A DNA stretch of 64,000 bases. Source: Bradyrhizobium sp. 186. Lineage in GTDB: Bacteria; Pseudomonadota; Alphaproteobacteria; Rhizobiales; Xanthobacteraceae. Under the pieces are notes generated by a model. It was not told the DNA's origin. It ran no database searches and saw only the letters and a list, made by a program, of their open reading frames with translations. Below are positions 16,138 through 25,727 of this stretch, one piece after another; position 1 is the first letter of the stretch; every line of letters begins with the position of its first letter. The position numbers and the translations under genes were made by a program. The stretch spans positions 1,736,001 through 1,800,000 of the forward strand of contig NZ_CP082164.1 of the NCBI RefSeq assembly GCF_023101685.1, read 5' to 3'.

Positions 16138-17064
16138 CTACTTGCCCTGCGTAATGCCAAACGAGGCAAGCCGGTTTCGCATATTGCTCAATAGCCCCGC
16201 CGCCGCGGGCGACAATGGCCGGGCACGGCGTGTAATCAGCCGTAGCTTGGCCTTGGCACAAATGGTGTGGTCAATATCCAGCATGACGACCTCACCGCGC
16301 GCGACTTCGGGGGCGGCGGCGACGCCGGAGCCGAGGATCGCGACGCCTTGCGTCGCCCTGACATAGCGCCGCAGGGCTACCACTGAGCTGCTGATGAAGG
16401 TCGGCCGAAGCTTGACGTGCTCGGAATATTCTAGCGCATCGATCAATTGGCTGACGCCATAACCTCGCGGCATCGATGCAAACGGGAATTCCGCCAACTG
16501 GTTCACGGTGATCGGACGGCGGTGCCGCGTGAGCGGATGGTCGACGCGGACCAGCAGGCGGGCTGGCGCAGGCACGCTTGCGATGAACTGGATGCGGGGA
16601 TCGGCCTGCGGATTATACGCCAGTCCAATATGGGCGGCGTCCTCTCCGACCTGATTCATGATGTCCAGGACGGGTAGCGGGTCGATCGCAATCGACAACT
16701 TCGGGTGCTGCGCACAGAACGGGCCCACGATGTGCTCGATCAGATGATCGACATAGCCTTCGCTCAACACGATCCTGACATAGCCCTCGTCCAGTCTGTC
16801 GATGGCCTCCAGCCGCTCCGTCAACTGCTGGCAATGGGCCTGACAGCTGCGCCAATACTCCAGGACATGGGCCGCCGCATCATTCAGCTTCATGCCGCGC
16901 GCCTGCCGCTCGAACAGTTTTAGCCCGAGCTCTTTCTCGAGCAGCACGATCTGGCGGGTGATGACTGAGGGCGCCGTGTTCAATTGGTCGGCGGCACCAC
17001 GGATCGTGCCGTGCCGGCAGACGGCCTCGAAATAGCGCAGGCGGCTTTGACTCGGTTCTCGCAT
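16138..17064 (-). CDS. LysR-type transcriptional regulator
   Basis: 308 residues: winged helix-turn-helix at residues 1-62 ([20 protein letters not shown], then ITRQI and [16 protein letters not shown]), a linker helix, and a periplasmic-binding-fold effector domain from about residue 90. It is divergent from the M81 peptidase-RidA-ABC transporter genes, the normal LysR arrangement for a regulator of the adjacent operon. The 238-base divergent region carries copy B of the 67-base repeat right next to the LysR start. The inducer is unknown; a peptide or amino-acid derivative is likely from context. Confidence 0.93.
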   Translation of the reverse strand: MREPSQSRLRYFEAVCRHGTIRGAADQLNTAPSVITRQIVLLEKELGLKLFERQARGMKLNDAAAHVLEYWRSCQAHCQQLTERLEAIDRLDEGYVRIVLSEGYVDHLIEHIVGPFCAQHPKLSIAIDPLPVLDIMNQVGEDAAHIGLAYNPQADPRIQFIASVPAPARLLVRVDHPLTRHRRPITVNQLAEFPFASMPRGYGVSQLIDALEYSEHVKLRPTFISSSVVALRRYVRATQGVAILGSGVAAAPEVARGEVVMLDIDHTICAKAKLRLITRRARPLSPAAAGLLSNMRNRLASFGITQGK

Positions 17065-17074
17065 GATCGGCCTC

Positions 17075-17141
17075 TGTTGCTATTTGGGCAACGAACCAGA
17101 ACAAAGATTGCTGTTGCTCGAACGCAGGTCAAGCCTATTCT
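17075..17141 (+). repeat. 67-base dispersed repeat, copy B
   Basis: Gap-free partner of 14879-14945, about 79 percent identical. GGGCAAC (17086-17092) and GTTGCTC (17113-17119) can pair with one G-T wobble, so the stem potential is kept despite changes elsewhere. It sits 11 bases upstream of the LysR start codon, in the divergent promoter region, so it could affect expression of the regulator or simply mark an insertion. Confidence 0.6.
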
Positions 17142-17302
17142 CCCACACGTCCAGCCGGTGCGGATTTCAATCGGCAACAACAGCGTAGGTCGGAAGGCCG
17201 GCCGTCCATCGAAATTGCGAGCCAGACCAGCGCGAGCCGCCCACAGCCTCCGTACGGCAGGCGGTGAGCCCGCGCGCGGTCAACAAGGAAGAGGAAGCTC
17301 CG

Positions 17303-18823
17303 TTGAAGATTCTAGTCGCCGGCTTTCAACATGAAACCAACACGTTCGCGCCGTCCAAGGCCACCTACGAGAGCTTCGTCCGGGGCGAGGACTTTCCGAG
17401 CCTCGTGAGGGGCGAGGATGTCCTGAGCCTGCTGGACGTGAACATTCCGATCGGCGGCTTCATCAAGCATGTCCAGGCGCATGGGCACGAGGTGTTGCCG
17501 GTGATCTGGGCAGGCGCCGGCGCGTCAGCTCACACCACTGAGGACGCCTACGAGCGGATCGCGGGCGAAATTCTCGAGGCGGTCAAGCGCAAGAATTACG
17601 ATGCGATTTATCTCGACCTGCACGGTGCGCAGGTGACCGAGCATCTCGATGACGGGGAGGGCGAGTTGTTGGCGCGGGTTCGCGCGATCGTCGGGCGGGA
17701 GATCAAGATCTCTGTGTCTCTCGACTCGCACGCCAACGTCACCGATCAGATGCTTGAGTTGGCCGACGCGGTCGTTGCCTACCGCACCTATCCGCACGTT
17801 GACATGGCCGACACCGGACGGCGCGCCGCCGAGCTGCTGCTTCATCTGGTGTCGTCGCGCGCGCCGCTTCACCGCGCGGCCAGGCGCATCCCCTTCCTGA
17901 TCCCCGTCAACGCGATGTCGACCATGCTGCAGCCGGCGCGCGGCGTTTACGACCTGCTGGAACAGCAAGAGGGTGCTGTGACCTCGCTGTCATTCGCACC
18001 GGGCTTTTCCGCGGCCGACTTTCCCGAATGCGGCGCCACCGTCTGGGGTTATGGCAGCGACCGCGATGCGGTCGAACGTGCCGTGGGACGGATCTACCAG
18101 CACATCGTCGATGCCGAGCAAGCATGGAGCATCGAGTTTGAAGATGCCGACAATGCCGTGGTGCGCGCCATGGCGATCGCACGGACCGCGAAGCGTCCGG
18201 TCATCCTTGCCGATACGCAGGACAATCCGGGCGTCGGTGGTAATTCCAACACAACGGGCCTGTTGAAGGCGCTGATCCGGCACGGTGCCAAGGATGCGGC
18301 GATTGGCCTAATCTGCGATGCCAAGGCCGCTGCCGCCGCCCATGCTGCCGGTGTCGGCGCCGAGATCTCTATCGATCTCGGCGGATGCGCCGAGGTCCTG
18401 GGCGACAGCCCGTTGACCGCCCGCTTCCGGGTCGAAACGCTGTCAGACGGCAAGCTCATCTATGGCGGGCCGATGATGAATGGCAAGCAGGCCAATCTTG
18501 GCCCGACCGCCTGTCTGAAAATCGACGACATCCGCATCGTCGTGACCTCGGCGAAAGCCCAGTTGCTCGATCGCAACATGTATCGGACCGTCGGTATCGA
18601 TCCGGAAAAGATGAGCATCCTGGTCAACAAGAGCTCGGTGCATTTCCGTGCCGACTTCGCGGCCATCTCCGAGGAGATCATCGTGGTGGCCTCGCCCGGA
18701 CCGTTCCTGGCCGATCCGACCGCGCTGCCGTGGAAGCATCTGCGTGACGGCATTCGGCTCGGTCCGAACGGTCCCGTGTTCAAGGCCGCAACCCACGCAG
18801 CACCTGCCAAACTCTCGGCGTAG
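17303..18823 (+). CDS. M81 family metallopeptidase (microcystinase C / MlrC-like)
   Basis: 506 residues from TTG 17303, where the family-typical opening KILVAGFQHETNTFAP begins; AGAGGAA lies upstream, and the longer GTG start at 17264 adds 13 atypical residues. Conserved patches are DLHGAQ, SLDSHANVTDQM, YRTYPHVDMADTG and ADTQDNPGVGG, the places where the DUF1485/MlrC_C regions of this family are best conserved and where metal ligands are thought to lie. MlrC cleaves linearised microcystin, but most family members sit beside peptide transporters and probably hydrolyse small unusual peptides or amides. It heads an operon with RidA and a peptide ABC system. Confidence 0.9.
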   Translation: MKILVAGFQHETNTFAPSKATYESFVRGEDFPSLVRGEDVLSLLDVNIPIGGFIKHVQAHGHEVLPVIWAGAGASAHTTEDAYERIAGEILEAVKRKNYDAIYLDLHGAQVTEHLDDGEGELLARVRAIVGREIKISVSLDSHANVTDQMLELADAVVAYRTYPHVDMADTGRRAAELLLHLVSSRAPLHRAARRIPFLIPVNAMSTMLQPARGVYDLLEQQEGAVTSLSFAPGFSAADFPECGATVWGYGSDRDAVERAVGRIYQHIVDAEQAWSIEFEDADNAVVRAMAIARTAKRPVILADTQDNPGVGGNSNTTGLLKALIRHGAKDAAIGLICDAKAAAAAHAAGVGAEISIDLGGCAEVLGDSPLTARFRVETLSDGKLIYGGPMMNGKQANLGPTACLKIDDIRIVVTSAKAQLLDRNMYRTVGIDPEKMSILVNKSSVHFRADFAAISEEIIVVASPGPFLADPTALPWKHLRDGIRLGPNGPVFKAATHAAPAKLSA

Positions 18824-18888
18824 AGCCTCGATCACCCCGCCAGCCCTCCTGGTGCGAGCCAGGGAAGCGGACGATGGAGAAGGTCAAG

Positions 18889-19359
18889 ATGAGCATCTAT
18901 CAACGTCTTCAGGCCATGGACATCGTGCTGCCGCCGATCATAACGCCAGCGGCGTCCTACGCGCCCTATCTGCGTACGGGCCAAACTCTGCATTTGTCCG
19001 GTCACCTCGCCAGGCGCAATGGTGCGGTCTGGACCGGCCGGCTCGGCGATGACATCGCGCTGGAGGAGGGCCGGTCTGCGGCGCGCGCCACTGCGATCGA
19101 CTTGCTTGCGACGCTTCAGCATGCGACCGGCAATCTCGACTCCATCGCGCGCATTGCCAAGCTGACCGTCATGGTTGCCTCGGTGCCGAATTTCTTCGAG
19201 CAGCATCTCGTTGCCAACGGCGCGAGCGAGCTGTTCGGCGAGGTGTTTCCAGACAAGGGACCGCATGCGCGAAGCGCATTCGGTGTCGTCCAGCTTCCGC
19301 TGCGCGCCTGTGTCGAGATCGAGCTGATCGCCGAACTTGCCCAGCCAGGGGCCGCCTAG
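18889..19359 (+). CDS. RidA family protein (reactive imine/enamine deaminase-like)
   Basis: 156 residues from ATG 18889, with GGAGAAGG at ideal distance; ATG 18874 would add five residues and cannot be excluded. The chorismate-mutase-like fold is indicated by LHLSGHLARR, GDDIALEEGRSAARA and the C-terminal FGVVQLPLRACVEIELIAEL. The usual RidA arginine equivalent is in RACVEIE. RidA proteins hydrolyse 2-aminoacrylate and related reactive enamines, so it may clear by-products of amino-acid or peptide breakdown. The gene lies between the M81 peptidase and the transporter genes and shares their strand. Confidence 0.88.
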   Translation: MSIYQRLQAMDIVLPPIITPAASYAPYLRTGQTLHLSGHLARRNGAVWTGRLGDDIALEEGRSAARATAIDLLATLQHATGNLDSIARIAKLTVMVASVPNFFEQHLVANGASELFGEVFPDKGPHARSAFGVVQLPLRACVEIELIAELAQPGAA

Positions 19360-19407
19360 GCCGCACTCGACATTCAAACATTCGAACAAAGCAATAGGAG
19401 GGGACAA

Positions 19408-20991
19408 ATGACTGATAGGCGTTCATTCCTGGCGATGACTGGCGGCCTCATACTTGCAGCTGCAGCGCCGCGGAAAAGCGTTGCCGCGGGACCGAAGGTC
19501 CTGCGCGTCGTGCCGCAGTCAGATCTGAAGATTCTCGATCCGATCTGGACGACTGCGATCATCACGCGCAATCACGGCTATGCCATTTACGACACGCTGT
19601 TCGGTGTAGACGGCCAGGGCCAGGTCAAGCCTCAGATGGTCTCCGAATACAGCCAGAGCGACGATGGCAAGGTATGGATCTTCACGCTCCGCAAGGGCCT
19701 CAAGTTCCACGATGGCGCGCCGGTGACGTCGGCGGACGTCATCCAGTCGCTCAAGCGCTGGGGGGCGCGCGACAATCTCGGCCAAAGATTGCTGGCGGCA
19801 ACCGCCTCGCTGGATGCCAAGAGCGACGACACATTCATCCTCACGCTCAAGCAGCGTTTTGGACTGGTCCTGGAAGCGCTGTCGAAGCCGGCGTCGGTGC
19901 CTCCCTTCATCATGCCCAAGCGGGTCGCAGGAACTTCCCCGGATCAACAGATCACCAGCCAGATCGGTTCCGGACCTTTCGTCTTCAAGACGGACGAATA
20001 TCGGCCGGGCGAACGGGTCGTCTATGTCAAGAACACGGATTACGTGCCCCGGAACGAGCCGACGTCGGGAACAGCGGGCGGCAAGGTGGTCAATGTCGAC
20101 CGCATGGAATGGATCATTCTGACCGACGGCCAAACCCAGACCAATGCCATCATCAACGGTGAAGTCGACCTGATCGAATGGGTGCCGGCCGATCAATATG
20201 TGGCGCTGAGGAATAACCCGAAGATCACGTTTGTGGATCTCGTGCCGAAGGGATCCTTCGCACTCCATCTCAACCATCTGTACCCGCCATTCAACAACCC
20301 GAAGATCGCGCAGGCGGCCTATATGGCGATCAGCCAGGATGCGCTGATGAAGGCGCAGATGGTTCACCCCGATCTGTACAACACCAATGCGTCGCTTTAT
20401 CCGACGGGCACAGTCTACCATTCCGAAAAGACCTCCTACTACACGGGCAAGCCGCAATTTGCCCGCGCCCGCGCACTTCTCAAGGAGGCAGGCTACAACA
20501 ACGAGCCGGTCGTGTTGATGTATCCGGCGAGTTTCGCGATCCTCAACAAATTCCCGCCCGTAATGGCGGCATTGTTGAAGCAGGCCGGCTTCAACGTCGA
20601 TATGCAGTCGATGGATTGGCCGACACTGGTCGCGCGGCGCGCCCTGAAGACGCCTCCTGCTCAGGGCGGGTGGGGTGCCTTCATCACCGGCTGGAACATC
20701 CCGGACAACATCAACCCGCTGTTCTACGCACCGCTCACCGGCAACGGCGAAAACGGCTGGTTCGGCTGGCCAACCGACGCAAAGCTCGAGGCACTCAAGG
20801 ACGAGTTCTTGTTGGCGACAACCAATGAGCAGCGCAAGTCGCTGGCCGATCAGATCCAGGAGCGGAACTACGATGCGGCAATCGTCGCGCCGATTGGCGA
20901 GTACAAGACCATCACGGCAGCGCGCAAGGACGTGATCACCGGCACCGTCAGCTCACCGGTGTGTGTGTATTGGGGCATCCAGAAGGGTTGA
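19408..20991 (+). CDS. Peptide-type ABC transporter substrate-binding protein (SBP family 5)
   Basis: 527 residues with AGGAGG upstream of ATG 19408. The N-terminus DRRSFLAMTGGLILAAAA is a twin-arginine signal, so the protein is probably exported folded. The family 5 fold is shown by DPIWTTAIITRNHGYAIYDT, the GLKFHDGAPVTSADV segment, IGSGPFV and a C-terminal GWNIPDNINP motif. It captures a peptide or related solute for the permeases and ATPase that follow. It begins 48 bases after ridA. Confidence 0.93.
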   Translation: MTDRRSFLAMTGGLILAAAAPRKSVAAGPKVLRVVPQSDLKILDPIWTTAIITRNHGYAIYDTLFGVDGQGQVKPQMVSEYSQSDDGKVWIFTLRKGLKFHDGAPVTSADVIQSLKRWGARDNLGQRLLAATASLDAKSDDTFILTLKQRFGLVLEALSKPASVPPFIMPKRVAGTSPDQQITSQIGSGPFVFKTDEYRPGERVVYVKNTDYVPRNEPTSGTAGGKVVNVDRMEWIILTDGQTQTNAIINGEVDLIEWVPADQYVALRNNPKITFVDLVPKGSFALHLNHLYPPFNNPKIAQAAYMAISQDALMKAQMVHPDLYNTNASLYPTGTVYHSEKTSYYTGKPQFARARALLKEAGYNNEPVVLMYPASFAILNKFPPVMAALLKQAGFNVDMQSMDWPTLVARRALKTPPAQGGWGAFITGWNIPDNINPLFYAPLTGNGENGWFGWPTDAKLEALKDEFLLATTNEQRKSLADQIQERNYDAAIVAPIGEYKTITAARKDVITGTVSSPVCVYWGIQKG

Positions 20992-20997
20992 TCTCCG

Positions 20998-21939
20998 ATG
21001 GCCATATTCCTTGTCAGGCGGCTGATCGCCACGATTCCGGTCTTGTTGGTCGTGGCGGTCATCATCTTCCTCATGACGCGACTTGCGCCAGGGGATCCGG
21101 CGGCTGCGATCGTGGGCAATGATGCCAGCGCTGCGGCACTTGAGGCGGTGCGGGCGCAGCTCGGATTGAAGGACCCGCTGCTGCTGCAATTCGGACGCTG
21201 GCTGCTCGGCGTGCTGCACGGCGACCTCGGCCAATCGTTCTTCATGAAGCAGCCAGTGTCCAAGCTGATCGGGCAGCGCATCGAACCGACCATTGCGCTG
21301 TCCACGCTCACGATCATCGTCACAATCCTGCTCGCCGTCCCGCTCGGAGTCCTGGCGGCATGGCGGCACGGTGGCTGGCTCGATCGTGGTTTGATGACGT
21401 TCTCGGCGCTCGGCTTCTCCGTGCCCGTGTTCGTGACAGGTTATGTCCTGATCTGGATATTTGCGCTCCGCCTGCAACTGCTGCCCGTGCAGGGCTATAA
21501 CCGGATCGCCGACGGCGTGCTGCCCTGGTTGCGCAATTTGATCCTGCCGGCAACGACCCTGTCGATCGTCTACCTGGCCCTGATCGCGAGGGTCACCCGC
21601 GCCTCTGTCGCCGAAGCACTGACCGAGGACTTCATCCGAACCGCTCGCGCCAAGGGTATCTCTGAATTGCGCGTCCTCATTCATCACGCTTTGCGCAATG
21701 CGGCCATTCCGATCGTGACGGTCATCGGCATCGGTATTGCGCTGTTGATCGGTGGCGTCGTGATCACGGAATCTGTGTTTGCCATTCCAGGATTGGGATC
21801 GTTGACGGTCGATGCGGTGCTGTCGCGGGATTTTCCGCTGATCCAGGGCATCACGCTGCTGTTCGCGGCGATCTATGTCGGGATCAATCTGCTGGTCGAT
21901 CTCAGCTATCTGTTGCTGGACCCTCGCATCCGCCAATAA
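20998..21939 (+). CDS. Peptide-type ABC transporter permease (DppB-like)
   Basis: 313 residues, starting six bases after the binding protein. Six hydrophobic segments; the first is near residues 8-28 and is followed by the typical LAPGDPA. The EAA coupling loop reads RTARAKGISELRVLIHHALR near residue 218. The C-terminus LSYLLLDPRIR is standard for DppB proteins. It pairs with the downstream DppC-like subunit. Confidence 0.94.
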   Translation: MAIFLVRRLIATIPVLLVVAVIIFLMTRLAPGDPAAAIVGNDASAAALEAVRAQLGLKDPLLLQFGRWLLGVLHGDLGQSFFMKQPVSKLIGQRIEPTIALSTLTIIVTILLAVPLGVLAAWRHGGWLDRGLMTFSALGFSVPVFVTGYVLIWIFALRLQLLPVQGYNRIADGVLPWLRNLILPATTLSIVYLALIARVTRASVAEALTEDFIRTARAKGISELRVLIHHALRNAAIPIVTVIGIGIALLIGGVVITESVFAIPGLGSLTVDAVLSRDFPLIQGITLLFAAIYVGINLLVDLSYLLLDPRIRQ

Positions 21940-21949
21940 GGAGGCTCGC

Positions 21950-22888
21950 GTGACTGAGGCAACCATTGAAACGCTCGCTGCGGCATCGCCCACGGCCAGC
22001 GCATTGCGTCGCCGGTCGATCTTTGCGCGACTGTTCAGCAATTGGTCGCTGCGGATATCGGGCCTGGTGCTCCTCGTTCTGGTGCTGGTGGCGTTTTTTG
22101 CGCCCTGGCTCGGCACGCTGGACCCGACCGCGATCGATCCATCGATCAGCAATGCGCTCCCGGGCACACACGCTGATTTTACGACGCTTGACGGCAATGT
22201 CATCCCGCATTGGTTTTTGATGGGAACGGACAGCCTCGGGCGCGACATCTGGAGCCGGACGCTCTATGGCGGTCGCGTGTCGATCGTCGTGGGCCTTTCG
22301 GTTGCGGTATTCGCGGTCACGCTCGGCGTGGCGCTCGGATTGATGGCCGGCTACTTCAAGTGGCTTGATGGTATTGTCATGCGGATCATGGACGGCGTCA
22401 TGGCCATTCCGGGGATTCTGCTTGCCGTCACCCTGATCGCACTGTTCGGCGGGACGCTGACCAGCGTGGTCGTTGCGATCGCCCTGCCGGAGGTGCCCCG
22501 TGTCGCACGGCTGGTTCGCTCGCTGGTCTTGAGTATCCGCGAAGAGCCTTATGTCGAGGCCGCTATCGCGCTGGCAACTCCCACCTGGAAGATCCAGCTC
22601 CGGCACGTGCTTCCAAATTCCTTTGCGCCGCTGATCATTCAGGCAACCTATGTCTGCGCATCGTCGATTCTGGTGGAGGCCATTCTGTCCTTCCTCGGCA
22701 TCGGTTTGCCAGCGGATCTGCCGAGCTGGGGAAACATCATGGCGGAAGGACGCTCCCAGTTCAATCAATTCCCACACAACGTGCTGTTTCCGGGAATCTT
22801 CCTCGCGCTCACCGTTCTCGCAGTCAACATGCTGGGCGATGGCTTGAGAGATACGCTGGATCCCAAGTTCAACAAGCGTGGAGAGTGA
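21950..22888 (+). CDS. Peptide-type ABC transporter permease (DppC-like)
   Basis: 312 residues from GTG 21950, with AAGGAGG seven bases before; the longer frame beginning inside the upstream permease is not needed. It has the DppC features: a first membrane span near residues 42-60, GTDSLGRDIWSRTLYGGRVS, an EAA loop around YVEAAIALATPTWKIQLRHV, and the ending LGDGLRDTLDPK. It forms the transmembrane pore with the preceding subunit. Confidence 0.94.
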   Translation: MTEATIETLAAASPTASALRRRSIFARLFSNWSLRISGLVLLVLVLVAFFAPWLGTLDPTAIDPSISNALPGTHADFTTLDGNVIPHWFLMGTDSLGRDIWSRTLYGGRVSIVVGLSVAVFAVTLGVALGLMAGYFKWLDGIVMRIMDGVMAIPGILLAVTLIALFGGTLTSVVVAIALPEVPRVARLVRSLVLSIREEPYVEAAIALATPTWKIQLRHVLPNSFAPLIIQATYVCASSILVEAILSFLGIGLPADLPSWGNIMAEGRSQFNQFPHNVLFPGIFLALTVLAVNMLGDGLRDTLDPKFNKRGE

Positions 22889-22889
22889 C

Positions 22890-24557
22890 ATGACGACGAC
22901 GCCAATCATGCCACGCAACGAACCCGTGCTTGCGGTCAACGAACTGACGATTCCGTTGCCGCCGAGGGCGGATCGCCCATACGCGGTCGAGAATGCGTCC
23001 TTTCAGGTCGATAGAGGCGAGACGGTCTGTCTGCTTGGAGAGTCCGGCTCCGGAAAATCGATGATCGCGAGCGCGATCATGGGGCTGTTGCCAACCGGGC
23101 TGCGTCCATCGGTCGGATCGATCAAGCTCGAAGGCCGTGAACTGGTCGGATTGGGCGAGAATGCGCTGCGGGGCTTTCGCGGGCCATCCATGGCCATGGT
23201 GTTTCAGGAACCGATGACCGCGCTCAATCCGGTGCTGACCTGCGGCGAGCAGATCGACGAGATGCTGCGCCAGCACGTCCGGATGCGTGCCGACGCACGC
23301 TTTCAGACAATCCTTCAGATGATGGCACGCGTCAATCTCCCAGACCCCGAGCGGCTCTATCGGTCCTATCCGCATCAACTCTCGGGCGGACAGCGGCAGC
23401 GGATCGTCATCGCGATCGCATTGGTACTGAAGCCCGTGCTATTGATCTGCGACGAGCCGACGACTGCGCTTGATGTGACAACCCAGGCCGAAGTCCTCAA
23501 ACTGATCCGCGAGCTGCAGGTCGAGAACGGCACGGCGGTCCTGTTCATCACCCACGATTTCGGTGTGGTCGCCGATATCGCCGATCGCGTGGTGGTGTTG
23601 CGCCTGGGACAAATGGTCGAGGCCGGGCGCAAGGAAGACGTGCTGAAGCGACCTCAGCATCCCTATACGCGATCGCTGATGGCGGCTGTCCCTCCACTGA
23701 ATCCCAAGACACGTCCGGCACGCGCTGATGCCGCTACGCTGTTGTCCGCAACGGACGTCTCCAAAAGCTTCGTTCGAGGCCAGTGGCCTGCGCGCAAGAC
23801 GACGGTTGCAGCGGTCAAGCGGGTGTCCCTGTCGGTGGCGGCCGGCGAGACGGTCGGCATCGTCGGCGAATCCGGCTCGGGCAAATCGACATTTGCCCGC
23901 TGTGTCGCTCGCCTGGCTGAGCCGTCAGGCGGAACGATCGTCGTCAACTCGCGCAATGTCACCTATCTTAAGGCCCGCCAGCTGGTGCCGGTCCGGCACG
24001 ACGTGCAAGTGATCTTCCAGGATCCCTACCGTTCGCTCAATCCGCGTCAGACGGTGGGCGCATCGATCGTGGAGGGGCCGCTGAACTTCGGTGTGTCGGC
24101 GGACATCGCCTGGCAGCGTGCGGAAGAATTGATGAAGCTGGTCCGTCTGCAGCCGGACGCGCTTCGTCGCTATCCAAACGAGTTCTCGGGCGGGCAACGG
24201 CAACGTATCGCTATCGCGCGCGCGCTTGCCTGCCAGCCGCGCCTGATTATCGCCGACGAGCCGGTGTCCGCGCTCGACGTTTCCGTTCAGGCGCAGATTC
24301 TTCAACTCCTGGAAGACATTCAGTCCCAGACTGGCGTCGGCATTCTGTTCATCACGCACGATCTGCGTGTCGCCAGTCAGTTGTGCGACCGGATCGTTGT
24401 GATGAGAAACGGACAGGTGGTGGAGCAGGGGACGACCCTCGAGGTCTTTGGCAGTCCGAAAGAAGATTATACCCGCCGACTACTTGAGGCCGCGCCCGGC
24501 CAAGGCTTTGATTTCGGCGGTGATCTGCCGTCGGAGAATGTCGAGGTCGTCGCCTAA
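22890..24557 (+). CDS. Peptide-type ABC transporter ATPase, fused DppD-DppF double domain
   Basis: 555 residues from ATG 22890, one base after the permease stop; a GGAGAG lies upstream. There are two complete ATPase domains: Walker A GESGSGKS occurs twice (near residues 49 and 328), with LSGGQRQR and FSGGQRQR signatures and Walker B LICDEP and IIADEP. The oligopeptide-specific tail of domain one (HPYTRSLMAAVPPL) is present. One polypeptide therefore supplies both ATPase subunits, a common arrangement in rhizobia. It completes the operon that starts at the M81 peptidase. Confidence 0.95.
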   Translation: MTTTPIMPRNEPVLAVNELTIPLPPRADRPYAVENASFQVDRGETVCLLGESGSGKSMIASAIMGLLPTGLRPSVGSIKLEGRELVGLGENALRGFRGPSMAMVFQEPMTALNPVLTCGEQIDEMLRQHVRMRADARFQTILQMMARVNLPDPERLYRSYPHQLSGGQRQRIVIAIALVLKPVLLICDEPTTALDVTTQAEVLKLIRELQVENGTAVLFITHDFGVVADIADRVVVLRLGQMVEAGRKEDVLKRPQHPYTRSLMAAVPPLNPKTRPARADAATLLSATDVSKSFVRGQWPARKTTVAAVKRVSLSVAAGETVGIVGESGSGKSTFARCVARLAEPSGGTIVVNSRNVTYLKARQLVPVRHDVQVIFQDPYRSLNPRQTVGASIVEGPLNFGVSADIAWQRAEELMKLVRLQPDALRRYPNEFSGGQRQRIAIARALACQPRLIIADEPVSALDVSVQAQILQLLEDIQSQTGVGILFITHDLRVASQLCDRIVVMRNGQVVEQGTTLEVFGSPKEDYTRRLLEAAPGQGFDFGGDLPSENVEVVA

Positions 24558-24664
24558 ACCGCCGATTGCCACATGAGCTTACGAGCGCGGCTCATGCGGA
24601 CACAGCCAAGATACAAGCGCACCTCACGATAGAATCGGGAATTCCCGTTAACTGGAGAGACGAT

Positions 24665-25705
24665 ATGGAAGACATAGACCCCAAGCGACGTTTGCTGGTT
24701 GCCGGGGCGGGCATTGCCGCCACGCTGCCATTCGCCCGGATCAGCGCTGCAAGTGCGCAAGCCGCCAGCCAGTCCACGCCGGACACGATCCGCGGCACCC
24801 ACACGTCGTTCGGTACAATAAAGCAGATCGACGCGGGTGATCTGAACATTGGCTATGCCGATGTTGGTCCGGCGGGCGGCAAACCGGTCGTGCTGCTGCA
24901 TGGCTGGCCATATGACATCCATTGCTACGTCGACGTCGCGCCGCAGCTCGCCAAGGCCGGCTACCGCGTCATCGTTCCCTATGTGCGTGGGTATGGCTCC
25001 ACCAAATTCCTTTCGGATTCAACGATGCGCAACGGGCAGCAAGGGGCGGTTGCCGCTGACGTGATCGCGTTGATGGATGCGCTCAAGATCAAGAGTGCCG
25101 TTGTCGGCGGCTGTGATTGGGGTGCACGCTCGGCGGCCATCGTCGCAGCGCTTTGGCCCGAGCGCTGCGAGGCCTTAGTGGCGGTCTCCGGTTATCTGAT
25201 CGGCAGTCAGGCGCTCAACAAGGCGCCGCTGCCGCCCAAGGCCGAATTGCTCTGGTGGTATCAATATTACTTCGCGACCGAACGGGGCCTGCTTGGATAT
25301 CAGAAGTACACTAAAGAGTTCGCTCGGTTGGTCTGGGAACAAGCTTCACCAAAGTGGGCGTTTGACGACGCGACCTTCGGGCGTTCTGCGACTGCCTTTG
25401 CCAATCCCGACCACGTTGCAGTCTCTGTTCACAATTATCGCTGGCGCCTGGGACTTGCCGAAGGTGAAGCAAAATACGATGACATCGAGAAGAAGCTCGC
25501 GAGCTTCCCGAATATAAACGTTCCGAGCATCACTTTGGAAGGTGACGCAAACGGTGCTCCTCATCCCGAACCAAGCGTCTACGCGAAAAAGTTCAGCGGT
25601 AAATATCAACACAGGACGCTGACCGGCGGAATCGGTCACAATCTTCCGCAAGAGGCGCCGCTGGCATTCTCTCAAGCGGTCATTGACGCTGACAATCTTA
25701 AGTAA
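24665..25705 (+). CDS. Exported alpha/beta hydrolase, epoxide hydrolase / dehalogenase type
   Basis: 346 residues from ATG 24665 (GGAGAG upstream); the longer frame at 24566 would bury the signal. PKRRLLVAGAGIAA is a twin-arginine signal with an Ala-rich cleavage region. The oxyanion motif HGWPYD is that of epoxide hydrolases (HGxP). The nucleophile is Asp151 in GGCDWGARSAA; most relatives have His before this Asp (GHDWGA), here Cys. The catalytic His325 lies in GIGHNLP. The Asp nucleophile separates it from serine esterases. It follows the peptide transporter by 107 bases on the same strand but may be separately expressed. Confidence 0.87.
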   Translation: MEDIDPKRRLLVAGAGIAATLPFARISAASAQAASQSTPDTIRGTHTSFGTIKQIDAGDLNIGYADVGPAGGKPVVLLHGWPYDIHCYVDVAPQLAKAGYRVIVPYVRGYGSTKFLSDSTMRNGQQGAVAADVIALMDALKIKSAVVGGCDWGARSAAIVAALWPERCEALVAVSGYLIGSQALNKAPLPPKAELLWWYQYYFATERGLLGYQKYTKEFARLVWEQASPKWAFDDATFGRSATAFANPDHVAVSVHNYRWRLGLAEGEAKYDDIEKKLASFPNINVPSITLEGDANGAPHPEPSVYAKKFSGKYQHRTLTGGIGHNLPQEAPLAFSQAVIDADNLK

Positions 25706-25727
25706 TGGGATAGGTAAGCAAAATAGC

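Noticed and set aside
20953..22248. A 431-residue open frame on the minus strand opposite the peptide permeases
   Set aside because: It is antisense to two clear permease genes with full motifs. Its composition (Arg, Asp, Gln rich) is that of high-GC shadow frames, and it has no family resemblance.
21902..22939. A 345-residue minus-strand frame over the DppC-like gene
   Set aside because: Shadow of the permease; no ribosome site and no motifs.
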